Positions 15,289 through 26,682 are shown, numbered from the stretch's first letter. The stretch is DNA of 64,000 bases from Mycolicibacterium monacense (GCF_010731575.1 NZ_AP022617.1:2790001-2854000), one strand, 5' to 3'. Numbers and translations: made by a program. The notes: generated from the letters alone by a model not told the origin.

Positions 15289-17777
15289 GCCGCCTCGTCG
15301 ATTGTCTTCGCGCGCACGGGGATCGGATCGCGGTACTCACCGATTCCGAGCGGCTCTCATACCGCGACCTCGCCGACCTGGTGTCCGGGTCGGCCGCCCG
15401 TCTCGGGGACACCCGTCGTCTGGTGATGCTCGAGACCCGCAACGACCTGCCGACCCTGGTGCACTACCTGGGGGCGCTCGCCGGCGGCCACGTGGTGCTG
15501 CCGGTGCCTGCCGGACGCGATCACCGCGAGTTGACGGCCACCTACGATCCCGACGTCGTGGTCGACGGGTGCGGACCGCAGATCAGGCGCGAGGGCAGCG
15601 CACACCGCCTGCACGACGACCTGGTGCTGCTGTTGTCCACCTCGGGCAGCACCGGCTCACCCAAGCTGGTCCGGCTCTCGCGGCGCAATCTGCTCAGCAA
15701 TGCCCATGCGATCGCCGACTACCTCGACATCCGCGAAACCGACCGCGCCGCAACGACACTGCCGATGTCGTACTGCTACGGCCTGTCGGTGGTCCACAGC
15801 CACCTGCTGCGCGGCGCCGCGCTCATCCTCACCGAACACTCCGTGGTCGACGACGAGTTCTGGACGTTGTTCCGCCGCCACGGCGGCACCACCTTCGCCG
15901 GTGTGCCCTACACGTTCGACCTGCTCGACCGCGCCGGTTTCGACACCATGGACCTGCCGCACCTGCGCTATGTCACCCAGGCCGGTGGACGGTTGGCGCC
16001 CGAACGGGTGAAACGGTACGCCGAACTCGGCGCGGCACGCGGCTGGCAGCTGATCGTCATGTACGGCGCGACCGAGGCGACGGCCCGGATGGCCTACCTT
16101 CCGCCCGACCTCGCCGCCGAGCATCCCGGCTGCATCGGCGTACCGATCCCGGGCGGCTCGTTCACGATCGAGGCGCTGGACGGCTGGCCGGCCGACGATG
16201 CCGCGGGCGAACTCGTCTACCGCGGGGACAACGTGATGATGGGCTATGCGCACACCGCGGCCGATCTGTCGCGCGGCGACGAGGTCGAGGCGCTGCACAC
16301 CGGCGATATCGCCCGCCGCCGGCCCGACGGTCTCTACGAGGTGATCGGCCGCAGCAGCCGGTTCGTCAAGATGTACGGCCTGCGCATCGATCTGCAGCGG
16401 CTCGAGACGGCGCTGCGTGCGCGTGGCGTGCCCGCGTTGTGCTCCGACCTCGACGACCGCCTCGTCGTCGCCGCGACCGCACCGCAGCGCCCGGCGGAGG
16501 TCGCCCGGCTGGCCGCCGAGGCCGCGGGTGTGCCGTCGAGCGCGGTGCACGCCGTGGTGGTCGCCGACCTGCCGGTGCTGCCGACCGGCAAACCGGACTA
16601 CCCCGCGGTGCGGGCACTGGCGGCGCCGGTCGACGACGCACCGCCGACCACGGATCTGACGACCGTGTTCGCCGAGGTGCTGCACCTCGACAGGGACGGC
16701 ATCGACCCGGACGCCAGCTTCGTCGACCTCGGCGGCAACTCGCTGACCTACGTGGCGATGTCGGTCCGGCTGGAACGGGCACTGGGCCGCCTGCCCGCCG
16801 ACTGGCAGCGCGTGCCGCTGCGCGATCTGCAGACCCGCGCGGTACCGCCGCGCCGGCGCTGGACGGCCACCCTCGAGACCAGCGTCGCGCTGCGCGCGGT
16901 CGCGATCGTGCTGATCGTCGGGTCGCATGCCACGCTCTTCGAACTGTGGGGCGGGGCGCATGTGCTGCTGGGCATCGCGGGGTACAACTTCGGCCGGTTC
17001 TGTCTGACCCCCGCTCCCCGCGCGCAGCGGGTCCGGCACCTGCGCACGACGATCGCCTGGATCGCGGTCCCGTCGGTGGTGTGGGTGGTGATCGCGCTAC
17101 TGGTCACCGACGACTACCACCTGTCGAACCTGTTGCTGGCCAACAAGTTCCTCGGTCCGCACGACAGTATGACCGCCGGGCGGCTGTGGTTCGTCGAGGT
17201 GCTGGTGTGGACCCTCGTCGCGCTGGCGGTGCTGATGGCGGTGCCCGCCGCCGACCGGGCCGAGCGGCGGTGGCCGTTCCTGTTCGCCGTGGTGTTCCTG
17301 GCCGCCGGCCTGGCGTTGCGCTACGACATCCTCGGGCTCGACCTGGGCCGCGACGCGTGGTTCACGATGCTGACCTTCTGGTTCTTCGCGGCCGGATGGG
17401 CCGCGGCGAAGGCCACGGCACCGTGGCAGCGGGTGGCGGTCACGACGGCCCTCGTGGTCAGTTTGTACGGGTACTTCGGGAACACCAACCGCGAGATCCT
17501 GGTGCTCGCCGGCTTCCTGCTGCTGATCTGGCTGCCCGCGCTGCGCTGCCCGCCCGGGTTGACGGTCATCGCGGGCGTCGTCGCCGAGGCGTCGCTGTAC
17601 ACCTACCTCACGCACTTCCAGGTGTACGCATTGTTCGAGGGGCGTCCCGCGCTCGGCGTCGCCGCGTCGATCGCGGTGGGTGTGCTGCTCACCCAGGCGC
17701 TCACCCTGCTGCGCCGGCGGTTGCGCGACCGCCGGCCGAGCGTCAGTGCGGCGACGGCGGTTCCCGCTCGGCGATGA
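15285..17777 (+). CDS. Adenylation domain - carrier domain - membrane acyltransferase fusion protein
   Basis: 830 residues in three parts. Residues ~1-445 are an ANL adenylation domain with core motifs in order: STSGSTGSPK (119-127 region), YGATEAT (260-266), HTGDIARRRPDG (338-349), GRSSRFVKMYGLRI (355-368) and the lysine motif PTGKPDY (433-439). Residues ~455-520 are a phosphopantetheine carrier domain, DLGGNSLTYV, with S486 as the expected attachment site. Residues ~528-815 are about ten hydrophobic helices of the acyltransferase-3/OafA type, with the family's R-X10-H motif at R537-H548 in the first helix. The domains imply activation of a carboxylic acid, thioester loading and transfer to an acceptor at or across the membrane. 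Acid and acceptor are unknown. It is coupled to the ABC transporter, suggesting an iron-chelate role. Confidence 0.88.
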   Translation: MSRLVDCLRAHGDRIAVLTDSERLSYRDLADLVSGSAARLGDTRRLVMLETRNDLPTLVHYLGALAGGHVVLPVPAGRDHRELTATYDPDVVVDGCGPQIRREGSAHRLHDDLVLLLSTSGSTGSPKLVRLSRRNLLSNAHAIADYLDIRETDRAATTLPMSYCYGLSVVHSHLLRGAALILTEHSVVDDEFWTLFRRHGGTTFAGVPYTFDLLDRAGFDTMDLPHLRYVTQAGGRLAPERVKRYAELGAARGWQLIVMYGATEATARMAYLPPDLAAEHPGCIGVPIPGGSFTIEALDGWPADDAAGELVYRGDNVMMGYAHTAADLSRGDEVEALHTGDIARRRPDGLYEVIGRSSRFVKMYGLRIDLQRLETALRARGVPALCSDLDDRLVVAATAPQRPAEVARLAAEAAGVPSSAVHAVVVADLPVLPTGKPDYPAVRALAAPVDDAPPTTDLTTVFAEVLHLDRDGIDPDASFVDLGGNSLTYVAMSVRLERALGRLPADWQRVPLRDLQTRAVPPRRRWTATLETSVALRAVAIVLIVGSHATLFELWGGAHVLLGIAGYNFGRFCLTPAPRAQRVRHLRTTIAWIAVPSVVWVVIALLVTDDYHLSNLLLANKFLGPHDSMTAGRLWFVEVLVWTLVALAVLMAVPAADRAERRWPFLFAVVFLAAGLALRYDILGLDLGRDAWFTMLTFWFFAAGWAAAKATAPWQRVAVTTALVVSLYGYFGNTNREILVLAGFLLLIWLPALRCPPGLTVIAGVVAEASLYTYLTHFQVYALFEGRPALGVAASIAVGVLLTQALTLLRRRLRDRRPSVSAATAVPARR

Positions 17778-18561
17778 GCCCCTCCTGCGCGAGGGTCGCG
17801 GCGATGACGCCGTCCGCGCGGACCAGGCTCGCGGTGATCATGCCGCGGCCGCGGGCGGCGGCCGGTGAGGTGGACTCGAGCAGGTTCCACTCGTCGGCGC
17901 GCACCGGTTGGTGAAACCACACCGACGAATCGGTGGTGCCGCTGCGGTGGGTCCGCGCCCGCATCGAGTGTCCGTGCACCTGCAGCGCGGGGTCGATCAT
18001 GTAGAGGTCGGTGACGTATACCGCGATCAGGGTGTGCAGGAGCGCGTCGTCGGGCAGGTCGACCGTGACTCGCCACCACAACCGCCGCACGAAACCCTCG
18101 CCGGAGCCGTCGTCGGCGATGCGGATGTCGAGTTCGTCGAGCGGTACCGACGGTGCCGGGCCGGGCGGTCCGGTGGGCTCGAGGGCGTCGGGTCCGGTTG
18201 CGGGAAGCCGGTGGTGACCGTGTTCGGGACCGGCCATCGGCGCGGCGAACGACACCGTGGCGGTGGTCAGCAGCCGGCCGGCCTGGCGCGATTCGACGCG
18301 CCGGGAAGCCGTCGTGCGGCCGTCGTAGACGGCGGTGACGTCGTAGTCGACCGGGTCGCCCGCCTCGCCCCCGCGCAGGAACTGCAGATGCATGTTGGTC
18401 GGGGGCCGGTCGCCGTCCACGGTGCGCGCGGCCGCGGCCAGGCTCTGTGCGGCGAACTGCCCGCCGTAGGCCCGTTTGCCCGCGGGTCCGCTCGGCGCCC
18501 CGATCCAGGTGTCCGCGCGCTCCCCCGCGGCCACGTCCAGGAGCTCGAGCAGGTGACTCAC
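17743..18561 (-). CDS. TesB-family acyl-CoA thioesterase
   Basis: 272 residues forming a double hot-dog thioesterase. The first hot-dog has KRAYGGQFAAQSLAAA; the second has the catalytic set of thioesterase II: the Asp in DPALQVHGHSMR, the Ser/Thr in HRSGTTDSSVWFHQ and the Gln in TLAQEGLI. It should hydrolyse acyl-CoA to free acid and CoA. The start is GTG at 18561, inside a GTGA overlap with the upstream CoA-transferase stop. Its 3' end runs 35 nt into the convergent acyltransferase fusion gene. Likely substrate: the acyl-CoA handled by the neighbouring CoA-transferase (inference). Confidence 0.88.
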   Translation of the reverse strand: MSHLLELLDVAAGERADTWIGAPSGPAGKRAYGGQFAAQSLAAAARTVDGDRPPTNMHLQFLRGGEAGDPVDYDVTAVYDGRTTASRRVESRQAGRLLTTATVSFAAPMAGPEHGHHRLPATGPDALEPTGPPGPAPSVPLDELDIRIADDGSGEGFVRRLWWRVTVDLPDDALLHTLIAVYVTDLYMIDPALQVHGHSMRARTHRSGTTDSSVWFHQPVRADEWNLLESTSPAAARGRGMITASLVRADGVIAATLAQEGLIAEREPPSPH

Positions 18562-19778
18562 GCTCCGCCTGATCCTGTTGCGACGGAACCGGATTCGGCG
18601 AGGTGCGCGATCTCGTCGGCGGGCATGCCGAGCCATTCGGCGAGTACGGCCGCGGTGTCGTCGCCCAGTGCGGGTGCGGCCACGGCGGGCGGGTAGGTGC
18701 CGTCGATCGCGATCGGCAGACCGGGTGCCAGATAGCGGCCGACGCGCGGTTGGTCGAGCTCGGTGAACAGTGGATTGGTCGTGACGCGGTCGTCGCCTGC
18801 CACTTCGGCGAAGCTGCGGTAGCGCTCCCACAGCACCGAGGTGCCCGACAGCGCGGACGCCACCTCGTCGGCGGTGTGCGCGCTGAACCAGACGGTGAAC
18901 AACCCGGTCAGCGCGTCGCGGTGACGGTAACGTTCCCCTTCGTCGGTGAAATCGGCGCCGAGCGCGTCGCCCAGTGCGGCGACGGCCTTGGCGGTGCCGG
19001 TCAGTTCGGTGAGGTCACGGAAGTGCCGGTTGGTCAGGGCCACCACCATGAACGCTGCGCCGTCGCAGCTGACGAAGTTCTGCCCGTACGTTCCGTAGAG
19101 CGAGTTGCCCACGCGGGGGCGGGATTCGCCGGTGACCATCGCCTCGGTGAGGAACGCGAGATTGCCCGCGGTGGCCAGCGCCACGTTCTCCAGGGGGATG
19201 CTGATCCGGGCGCCGTCGCCGCTGGCGTCGCGGTGGCGCAGGGCGGTGGTGACCGCCAGCGCGGCGTACAGCCCGCAGGACACGTCCCACGCCGGGAGCA
19301 CGTGGTTGACCGGGGTGGCGAGTTCGGGCGGTCCGGTCACCAGGGGGAATCCGGTGGCGGCGTTGACGGTGTAGTCGACCGCGGTGCCGCCGTCGGCGCG
19401 ACCCGAGACCTCGACGTGGATGAGATCCGGGCGCTGCGCGGCCAAGGTGTCGTACGAATGCCATTGCCGTCCGGCGACATTGGTGATCAGGATGCCGGCG
19501 TCGACGATCAGGCGGGTCGCCAGTTCCTGACCTTCGGCGGTCCGCATGTCCACGGCGACCGAACGCTTGCCCTTGTTGAGCCCCGCCCAGTAGATGCTGT
19601 CCCCGGCGTCGGTGACCGGCCAGCGCCGGTAGTCGGCCGCGCCCCCCACCGGGTCGACGCGGATGACCTCGGCACCCAGCTGCGTCAACGTCATCCCCGC
19701 CAGCGGTACCGCCACGAAGCTGGAGATCTCGACGATGCGCACCCCGGCGAGCGGCCGGACCGGATCCGTTGCAGGCAT
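18558..19778 (-). CDS. Class III (CaiB/BaiF) CoA-transferase family protein
   Basis: 406 residues, standard for the family. The N-terminal Rossmann part has GVRIVEISSFVAVPLAGMTL and QLGAEVIRVDPV, and the catalytic aspartate is D165 in PAWDVSCGLYA. Family members move CoA between carboxylic acids without a ping-pong on glutamate (formyl-CoA, carnitine, bile acid and 2-methylacyl-CoA enzymes). The substrate cannot be read from sequence. The ATG start is 20 nt after the E1 gene's stop; the stop overlaps the thioesterase start. Together with the thioesterase and the E1 gene it suggests a small acyl-CoA catabolic unit. Confidence 0.88.
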   Translation of the reverse strand: MPATDPVRPLAGVRIVEISSFVAVPLAGMTLTQLGAEVIRVDPVGGAADYRRWPVTDAGDSIYWAGLNKGKRSVAVDMRTAEGQELATRLIVDAGILITNVAGRQWHSYDTLAAQRPDLIHVEVSGRADGGTAVDYTVNAATGFPLVTGPPELATPVNHVLPAWDVSCGLYAALAVTTALRHRDASGDGARISIPLENVALATAGNLAFLTEAMVTGESRPRVGNSLYGTYGQNFVSCDGAAFMVVALTNRHFRDLTELTGTAKAVAALGDALGADFTDEGERYRHRDALTGLFTVWFSAHTADEVASALSGTSVLWERYRSFAEVAGDDRVTTNPLFTELDQPRVGRYLAPGLPIAIDGTYPPAVAAPALGDDTAAVLAEWLGMPADEIAHLAESGSVATGSGGA

Positions 19779-19798
19779 CCGCTCAAGTTAGCAAGCGC

Positions 19799-21968
<2,170 letters not shown>

Positions 21969-21972
<4 letters not shown>

Positions 21973-22742
21973 ACCAGGTCGATGGCTTCGGCGATGGACG
22001 GCAGTACCCGGCTGGGCCGGAACGGATACCGCTCGACGTCCTCGATGGTCGTCGACCCGGTCAGCACGAGGATGGTCTCCAGCCCCGCCTCGATACCCGC
22101 CACGACGTCGGTGTCCATCCGGTCGCCCACCATCACCGTGCCCTCCGAATGCGCCTCGATGCGGTTGAGGGCGCTGCGGAACATCATCGGATTCGGTTTC
22201 CCCACGAAGTAGGGTTCGCGCCCAGTGGCCTTGGTGATCATGGCGGCCACCGATCCGGTGGCGGGCAGTGGACCCTCCGCGGACGGACCGGTCACGTCCG
22301 GGTTGGTGGCGATGAACCGGGCACCGCCGAGGATCAGCCGGACGGCCTTGGTGATCGCCTCGAACGAGTAGGTGCGGGTCTCCCCGAGCACCACGAAGTC
22401 CGGGCCGACGTCGGTCAGCGTGTACCCGGCCTCGTGCAGCGCGGTGGTCAGGCCCGCCTCGCCGATGACGTAGGCCGATCCGCCCGGCAACTGGTCGCCG
22501 AGGAAGGTCGCGGTGGCCAGCGCCGAGGTCCAGATCGCCTCCTCCGGCACGATGAGCCCGGACCGCGCGAGCCGGGCGGCCAGGTCACGCGGGGTGAAGA
22601 TCGAGTTGTTCGTCAGGACCAGGAACGGCCGCTCGCGTTCGACGAGCCGGGCGAGGAACTCGGCGGCACCGGGCAGGGCGTGCTCTTCGCGGACGAGCAC
22701 GCCGTCCATGTCGGTGAGCCAGCATCGGGTGTTGGAGCGCAC
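21969..22742 (-). CDS. NagD-like HAD-superfamily (IIA) phosphatase
   Basis: 257-residue HAD hydrolase of the NagD/4-nitrophenylphosphatase group. Motif I DMDGVLV (nucleophile Asp), motif II LTNNS, motif III KPNPMMF and motif IV MVGDRMDTDV are all present, with a C2-type cap between motifs II and III. It should dephosphorylate a small phosphorylated metabolite; the substrate is unknown. The GTG at 22742 is chosen because it begins directly before the core domain (RSNTRCWLTDMDG). First gene of the HAD-E1-CoA-transferase-thioesterase string. Confidence 0.87.
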
Positions 22743-22808
22743 GCGTTCAGTCTGACATTGCCCGGCGGCACACCCGGTCATTCGGGCGCCACCGATAAGG
22801 TCTGCAAC

Positions 22809-23966
22809 GTGAGCGTCCCGCCCGATCTGACCCTGGACAACTGGCAGACGGTCCCCCATCTGCACTGGGCGTTCCAGCACCTCGCCGAATTCCTGCCCAC
22901 CGCGCGGATCTCCCGTGGCACCGGGCCGGTCGCGGAGCTACCCGGCCGGGCCGCCGCGGTGTCGGACATCGCGGTGCCGGGCGGCGCCACCACCGTCGGC
23001 GAAGTGCTGGATACGACCGCGACCGACGGGTGGATCGTCACCCGCAACGGCGAGATCCTCGAGGAGCGGTATCCGAGCGGCATGCTCGCCGACACCCCGC
23101 ATCTGCTGATGTCGGTCAGCAAGACCCTCGTCGCCACCGTGGCGGGCGCGCTGGTCGGCCGGGGCGCGCTGAGCCCCGATGCGCAACTGACCCGCTACGT
23201 CCCGGCGCTTGCGCGGTCCGGCTACGCCGGCGCGACCGTACGCCACCTGCTCGACATGCGGTCGGGCATCGCGTTCTCCGAGGAGTACCTCGACCCGCTC
23301 GCCGAGGTGCGGTTGCTCGAGCAGGCGATCGGCTGGGCGCCGCGCACCGTGGCCGACCTCCCCGACACCATGTATGGCTTCCTGCTGACGCTGCGCCAGA
23401 GAGGCCCACACGGCGGCCCGTTCGACTACCGCTCGTGTGAGACCGACGTGCTGGGCTGGATCTGCGAGGCCGCCGCGGGCACCCGCATGCCGGCACTCAT
23501 GTCGGAGCTGCTGTGGAGTCGCATCGGCGCGCAGACCGATGCGGTCATCGGCGTGGACCGCGAAGGCACCGGCATGTTCGACGGTGGCATCAACGCCTGC
23601 CTGCGCGATCTGGTCCGGGTCGGCTCCCTGTTCCTCAACGAGGGGGTGTCGCTGACCGGCCACCAGGTCGTACCGGCGGCCTGGATCGCCGACACGCTGG
23701 CCGGCGGTGCCGATTCGCGTGCGGCCTTCGCGGCGGGCCGCGACGCCGCCCGCTTCCCCGGCGGGATGTACCGCAACAAGTGCTGGCTGCCGTACCCCGG
23801 CGACGATGTGCTGCTGTGCCTCGGCATCCACGGGCAGATGATCTACGTGAACCGGCCCGCGGGGGTGGTCGCCGCCAAACTGTCGAGCTGGGCGCTGCCC
23901 GAAGAGGACGACAAGCTCATGGCCACGATCGCGGCGTTCGACGCCGTCGCCACCTCTTTCAGGTGA
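22809..23966 (+). CDS. NylB/beta-lactamase-like serine hydrolase
   Basis: 385-residue member of the class C beta-lactamase/penicillin-binding fold, closest in feel to 6-aminohexanoate-dimer hydrolases. The catalytic SxxK is SVSK in LLMSVSKTLVA (about residue 104), the second motif is YRSC (tyrosine in FDYRSCETD), and the C-terminal HGQMIYVNRPAGVVAAKLSSW block stands where the KTG motif usually is. No signal peptide is visible, so it is probably cytoplasmic. It likely acts on an amide or ester substrate. The GTG at 22809 gives a sensible N-terminus (SVPPDLTLDNWQ). It is transcribed divergently from the HAD gene, with a 66-nt gap. Confidence 0.82.
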   Translation: MSVPPDLTLDNWQTVPHLHWAFQHLAEFLPTARISRGTGPVAELPGRAAAVSDIAVPGGATTVGEVLDTTATDGWIVTRNGEILEERYPSGMLADTPHLLMSVSKTLVATVAGALVGRGALSPDAQLTRYVPALARSGYAGATVRHLLDMRSGIAFSEEYLDPLAEVRLLEQAIGWAPRTVADLPDTMYGFLLTLRQRGPHGGPFDYRSCETDVLGWICEAAAGTRMPALMSELLWSRIGAQTDAVIGVDREGTGMFDGGINACLRDLVRVGSLFLNEGVSLTGHQVVPAAWIADTLAGGADSRAAFAAGRDAARFPGGMYRNKCWLPYPGDDVLLCLGIHGQMIYVNRPAGVVAAKLSSWALPEEDDKLMATIAAFDAVATSFR

Positions 23967-23969
23967 GCG

Positions 23970-24275
23970 CTATTCCGGCAGCCGCAGTTCGGGTTTCTCG
24001 ACCTCTTCGATGTTGACGTCCTTGAACGTGATCACCCGGACCTGTTTGACGAAGCGGGCGGGCCGGTACATGTCCCACACCCACGCGTCGGCCAGCCGCA
24101 GCTCGAAATACACCTCGCCGTTGGCGTTGCGGGGCACCATCTCGACGCTGTTGGCCAGGTAGAACCGGCGCTCGGTCTCCACCACGTAGCTGAACTGCCC
24201 GACGATGTCCTTGTACTCCCGGTACAGCGAGAGCTCCATCTCGGTTTCGTACTTCTCGAGATCCTCGGCGCTCAT
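23970..24275 (-). CDS. DUF2469 protein (Rv2901c-like)
   Basis: 101 residues, highly conserved in actinobacteria next to rnhB. The sequence starts MSAEDLEKYETEMELSLYREYKDIVG and is rich in acidic residues in the first 25. No enzyme motif is known. In M. tuberculosis it is Rv2901c, downstream of rnhB in the same direction. The intergenic distance to rnhB (75 nt) allows cotranscription with lepB-rnhB. Its stop lies 3 nt from the stop of the convergent serine hydrolase. Confidence 0.9.
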   Translation of the reverse strand: MSAEDLEKYETEMELSLYREYKDIVGQFSYVVETERRFYLANSVEMVPRNANGEVYFELRLADAWVWDMYRPARFVKQVRVITFKDVNIEEVEKPELRLPE

Positions 24276-24350
24276 CAGTGCTGCTGTCCTTCATGTCGGT
24301 ATGGCACGGCCGGTGGCTGTTCACTCATGCGGCCCATCGCAATCCTCCCC

Positions 24351-25070
24351 CTATCCGAGTTCACAGCACTGCCCGGGTTCGGCGTCGGTCAGCCCCCCGC
24401 TGATCTGCGGGGTACCCGCGGTGACCAACCGGCGCACGTTGATGAACGAGTAACGGTGCTGGGCGCACGGGCCGAGTTCGGCCAGCGCGGCGGTGTGCGC
24501 CGGTGTGCTGTACCCCTTGTGCTCGGCGAAACCGTAGCCGGGATGCTCGCGCTCCATCGCCACCATCAACCGGTCGCGGCTCACCTTGGCCAGCACGCTG
24601 GCCGCCGCGATGCAGGCGGCCGCGGCGTCACCCCCGACGACCGGCAACGACGGCATCGGCAGCCCCGGAACCCGGAACCCGTCGGACAGCACGTAACCCG
24701 GCCGCACCGACAGACCGGCCACCGCCCGCCGCATGCCCTCGATGTTGGCGACGTGCACACCGCGGCGGTCCACCTCTCCGGAAGGGATGAACACCACGTG
24801 ATAGGCCAGCGCATAGCGACGGATCACCGGGAACAGCCGCTCACGCTCTTTCTCACCGAGCTTCTTCGAATCGTCGAGCGCGGCGAGGCTCTCCAACCGG
24901 TTCGGGCCGAGGACGCACGCCGCGACCACCAGCGGGCCCGCGCAGGCCCCGCGGCCCACCTCGTCCACCCCGGCCACCGGTCCGAGCCCGTTGCGGTACA
25001 GCGCGGACTCGAGGGTTCGCAGGCCGGAGGCCTTGCGGATCACCGTGCGGGGCGGCCATGACGCCGGCAA
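24351..25070 (-). CDS. rnhB: Ribonuclease HII
   Basis: Removes ribonucleotides from RNA-DNA hybrids and misincorporated rNMPs from DNA. The 239-residue protein has [18 protein letters not shown] with catalytic D and E, KKLGEKER, and the later active-site aspartates (SDGF, SRDR). A TTG start at 25070 ([12 protein letters not shown]) is chosen because the M. tuberculosis protein begins with the near-identical [12 protein letters not shown]; a GTG nine codons later is the alternative. It follows lepB by 45 nt in the same direction, as in all mycobacteria. Confidence 0.92.
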   Translation of the reverse strand: MPASWPPRTVIRKASGLRTLESALYRNGLGPVAGVDEVGRGACAGPLVVAACVLGPNRLESLAALDDSKKLGEKERERLFPVIRRYALAYHVVFIPSGEVDRRGVHVANIEGMRRAVAGLSVRPGYVLSDGFRVPGLPMPSLPVVGGDAAAACIAAASVLAKVSRDRLMVAMEREHPGYGFAEHKGYSTPAHTAALAELGPCAQHRYSFINVRRLVTAGTPQISGGLTDAEPGQCCELG

Positions 25071-25115
25071 GCTCAGGACCCCGGTTCGTGGCTCATCGCG
25101 GATCTCCTACGGTTC

Positions 25116-25970
25116 CTACTGGTTCGGGTCGGCGGCGGTCTGCGGGTTCACCGATCCCACCCCGCCCCATCTCCCCGGCGGCCAGGCGATGAACCGCGCC
25201 TTTCCGATCACATTCTCCACCGGAATGGTGCCCGCTTCAGGGTCACCGGTGCACAGCAGACCGCGCTGGGCGTCGCCGGGCAGGTTCGTGCAGTGCGCCC
25301 GCGAGTCGGCGGAGTGCGTGCGGTTGTCGCCCATCACCCACAGCTTGTCCTCGGGGACGGTGACGGGCCCGAACTCGTTGCCCAGACAGGGGTAGACGGC
25401 GGGGTCGGCCATCATCGTCTTGGGATCCAGATACGGCTCCTCGAGCCGTTTGCCGTCGACGGTCAGGCCGGTGGCCGCGCGGCACTCGACGGTCTGACCG
25501 CCCACCGCGATCACCCGTTTGACCAAGTCGTTCTCGTCGGGCGGGACGAATCCCACGACGGAGAGCGTGTTCTGCAGGAGGCGGATGGCGGGGTTGTCCG
25601 ACCGGATCGACTTGTAGCCGATGTTCCAGTTCGGTGGGCCCTTGAACACGATGACGTCGCCGGGTTCGGGTTCGGAGAACCGGTAGGTCACCTTGTCGAC
25701 CATGATCCGGTCGCCGACGCAGCCCGGGCATCCGTGCAGCGTGGGTTCCATCGACTCCGACGGAATCAGATACGGCCGCGCGACGAACGTGAGCATCACG
25801 TAGTACAAGACGATCGCGATGGTGACCAGAATGGCCAACTCGCGCAGCGCGGAGTGTTTTCGGCCGGGGGTCTCGTCCTGATCGTCGGCGTGCGGTTCGG
25901 CGTCCTGTTCGAGGCCGGGGTCAACACTGCCGACGGCGTCCTCGGACGACGACTCGGGGCGATCGGTCAC
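25116..25970 (-). CDS. lepB: Signal peptidase I
   Basis: Membrane-anchored serine protease (284 aa) that removes Sec and Tat signal peptides. A charged N-terminal tail of about 45 residues precedes one membrane helix (LAILVTIAIVLYYVMLTFVA). The catalytic Ser lies in IPSESMEPTL and the general-base Lys in DLVKRVIAVGG; box E MGDNRTHSADSR is also present. It lies downstream of rplS by 51 nt and upstream of rnhB, the conserved actinobacterial order. Confidence 0.95.
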   Translation of the reverse strand: MTDRPESSSEDAVGSVDPGLEQDAEPHADDQDETPGRKHSALRELAILVTIAIVLYYVMLTFVARPYLIPSESMEPTLHGCPGCVGDRIMVDKVTYRFSEPEPGDVIVFKGPPNWNIGYKSIRSDNPAIRLLQNTLSVVGFVPPDENDLVKRVIAVGGQTVECRAATGLTVDGKRLEEPYLDPKTMMADPAVYPCLGNEFGPVTVPEDKLWVMGDNRTHSADSRAHCTNLPGDAQRGLLCTGDPEAGTIPVENVIGKARFIAWPPGRWGGVGSVNPQTAADPNQ

Positions 25971-26021
25971 GGCTTCAGACTAGCCAGCGCACGGACCGTC
26001 GCCCGTCAGCGCCGTGGCGGG

Positions 26022-26363
26022 TCAGCGCTTCTCCTTGATCTTCGCCTTCTTACCGCGGAGCTCACGCAGGTAGTACAGCTTGGCGCGGCGGACGTCACCG
26101 CGGGTGACGACGTCGATGTGGTCGATGTTGGGCGAATGCACGGGGAACGTGCGCTCCACGCCGACGCCGTAGCTCTCCTTGCGGACCGTGAAGGTCTCGC
26201 GGATGCCACCGCCCTGGCGGCGGATGACGACACCCTTGAAGACCTGGATGCGCTCCTTCGAGCCCTCGATCACCTTCACGTGAACGTTGACGGTGTCGCC
26301 CGGGCCGAAAGCCGGGATGTCGTCGCGCAGCGACGACTGATCGACGAAGTCCAGCGTGTTCAT
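26022..26363 (-). CDS. rplS: 50S ribosomal protein L19
   Basis: 113-residue L19, located at the 30S-50S interface. It begins [25 protein letters not shown] and carries [21 protein letters not shown], the family's RNA-binding core, ending in a basic tail [10 protein letters not shown]. The ATG at 26363 follows GGAAG. An upstream promoter (26506-26536) closely matches that of rpsP. Confidence 0.96.
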   Translation of the reverse strand: MNTLDFVDQSSLRDDIPAFGPGDTVNVHVKVIEGSKERIQVFKGVVIRRQGGGIRETFTVRKESYGVGVERTFPVHSPNIDHIDVVTRGDVRRAKLYYLRELRGKKAKIKEKR

Positions 26364-26505
26364 CGGTGACACTTCCTTGTTGCTTGCGGCATGGGCGGGC
26401 TGTGCGGGACAGCGCGCGCCGGGCCGGTGGGTACGGACGCTTTCGGGGCGTATCTCGCAGCGGACCGCGGGGACGCACCCCACGTCCTGCGCGGACAACT
26501 GCTCA

Positions 26506-26536
26506 ATTGTGCCAGACGGGCACCGGTCCAGTGAAA
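26506..26536 (-). promoter_or_regulatory. rplS promoter, twin of the rpsP promoter
   Basis: On the minus strand TTTCAC (26531-26536) is separated by 19 nt from CACAAT (26506-26511), the -10 lying in GTCTGGCACAAT. The rpsP promoter at 29724-29754 has the same GCGATTTC upstream block, the same 19-nt spacing and the identical GTCTGGCACAAT, so both are probably read by the same form of RNA polymerase. Confidence 0.55.
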
Positions 26537-26598
26537 TCGCCGCCTCGCGGCGCTCTTCCCCCGGTGGGCGCTGATCAGCGTCGCCACCGGGTACACGT

Positions 26599-26604
26599 TA
26601 GGCT
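26599..26604 (+). promoter_or_regulatory. Candidate -10 element of lppW
   Basis: TAGGCT preceded by GT, matching TANNNT, would give a leader of about 70 nt. The same hexamer appears before both dacB2-type genes. No good -35 is seen. Confidence 0.35.
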
Positions 26605-26682
26605 GGGGTTACTTGTTTCCCGCACCCGGTGCGCGGATCAGTTCCCGCCACAGGCGCCCCCCAGCTATCGAAAAGGAGAGCC

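Larger units (their letters stand above)
26364..26682. other. 319-nt divergent region between rplS and lppW
   Basis: No gene. It holds the rplS promoter on the minus strand (26506-26536), giving an approximately 135-nt leader, and a TAGGCT -10 candidate for lppW on the plus strand (26599-26604). Nothing else was recognised. Confidence 0.55.
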
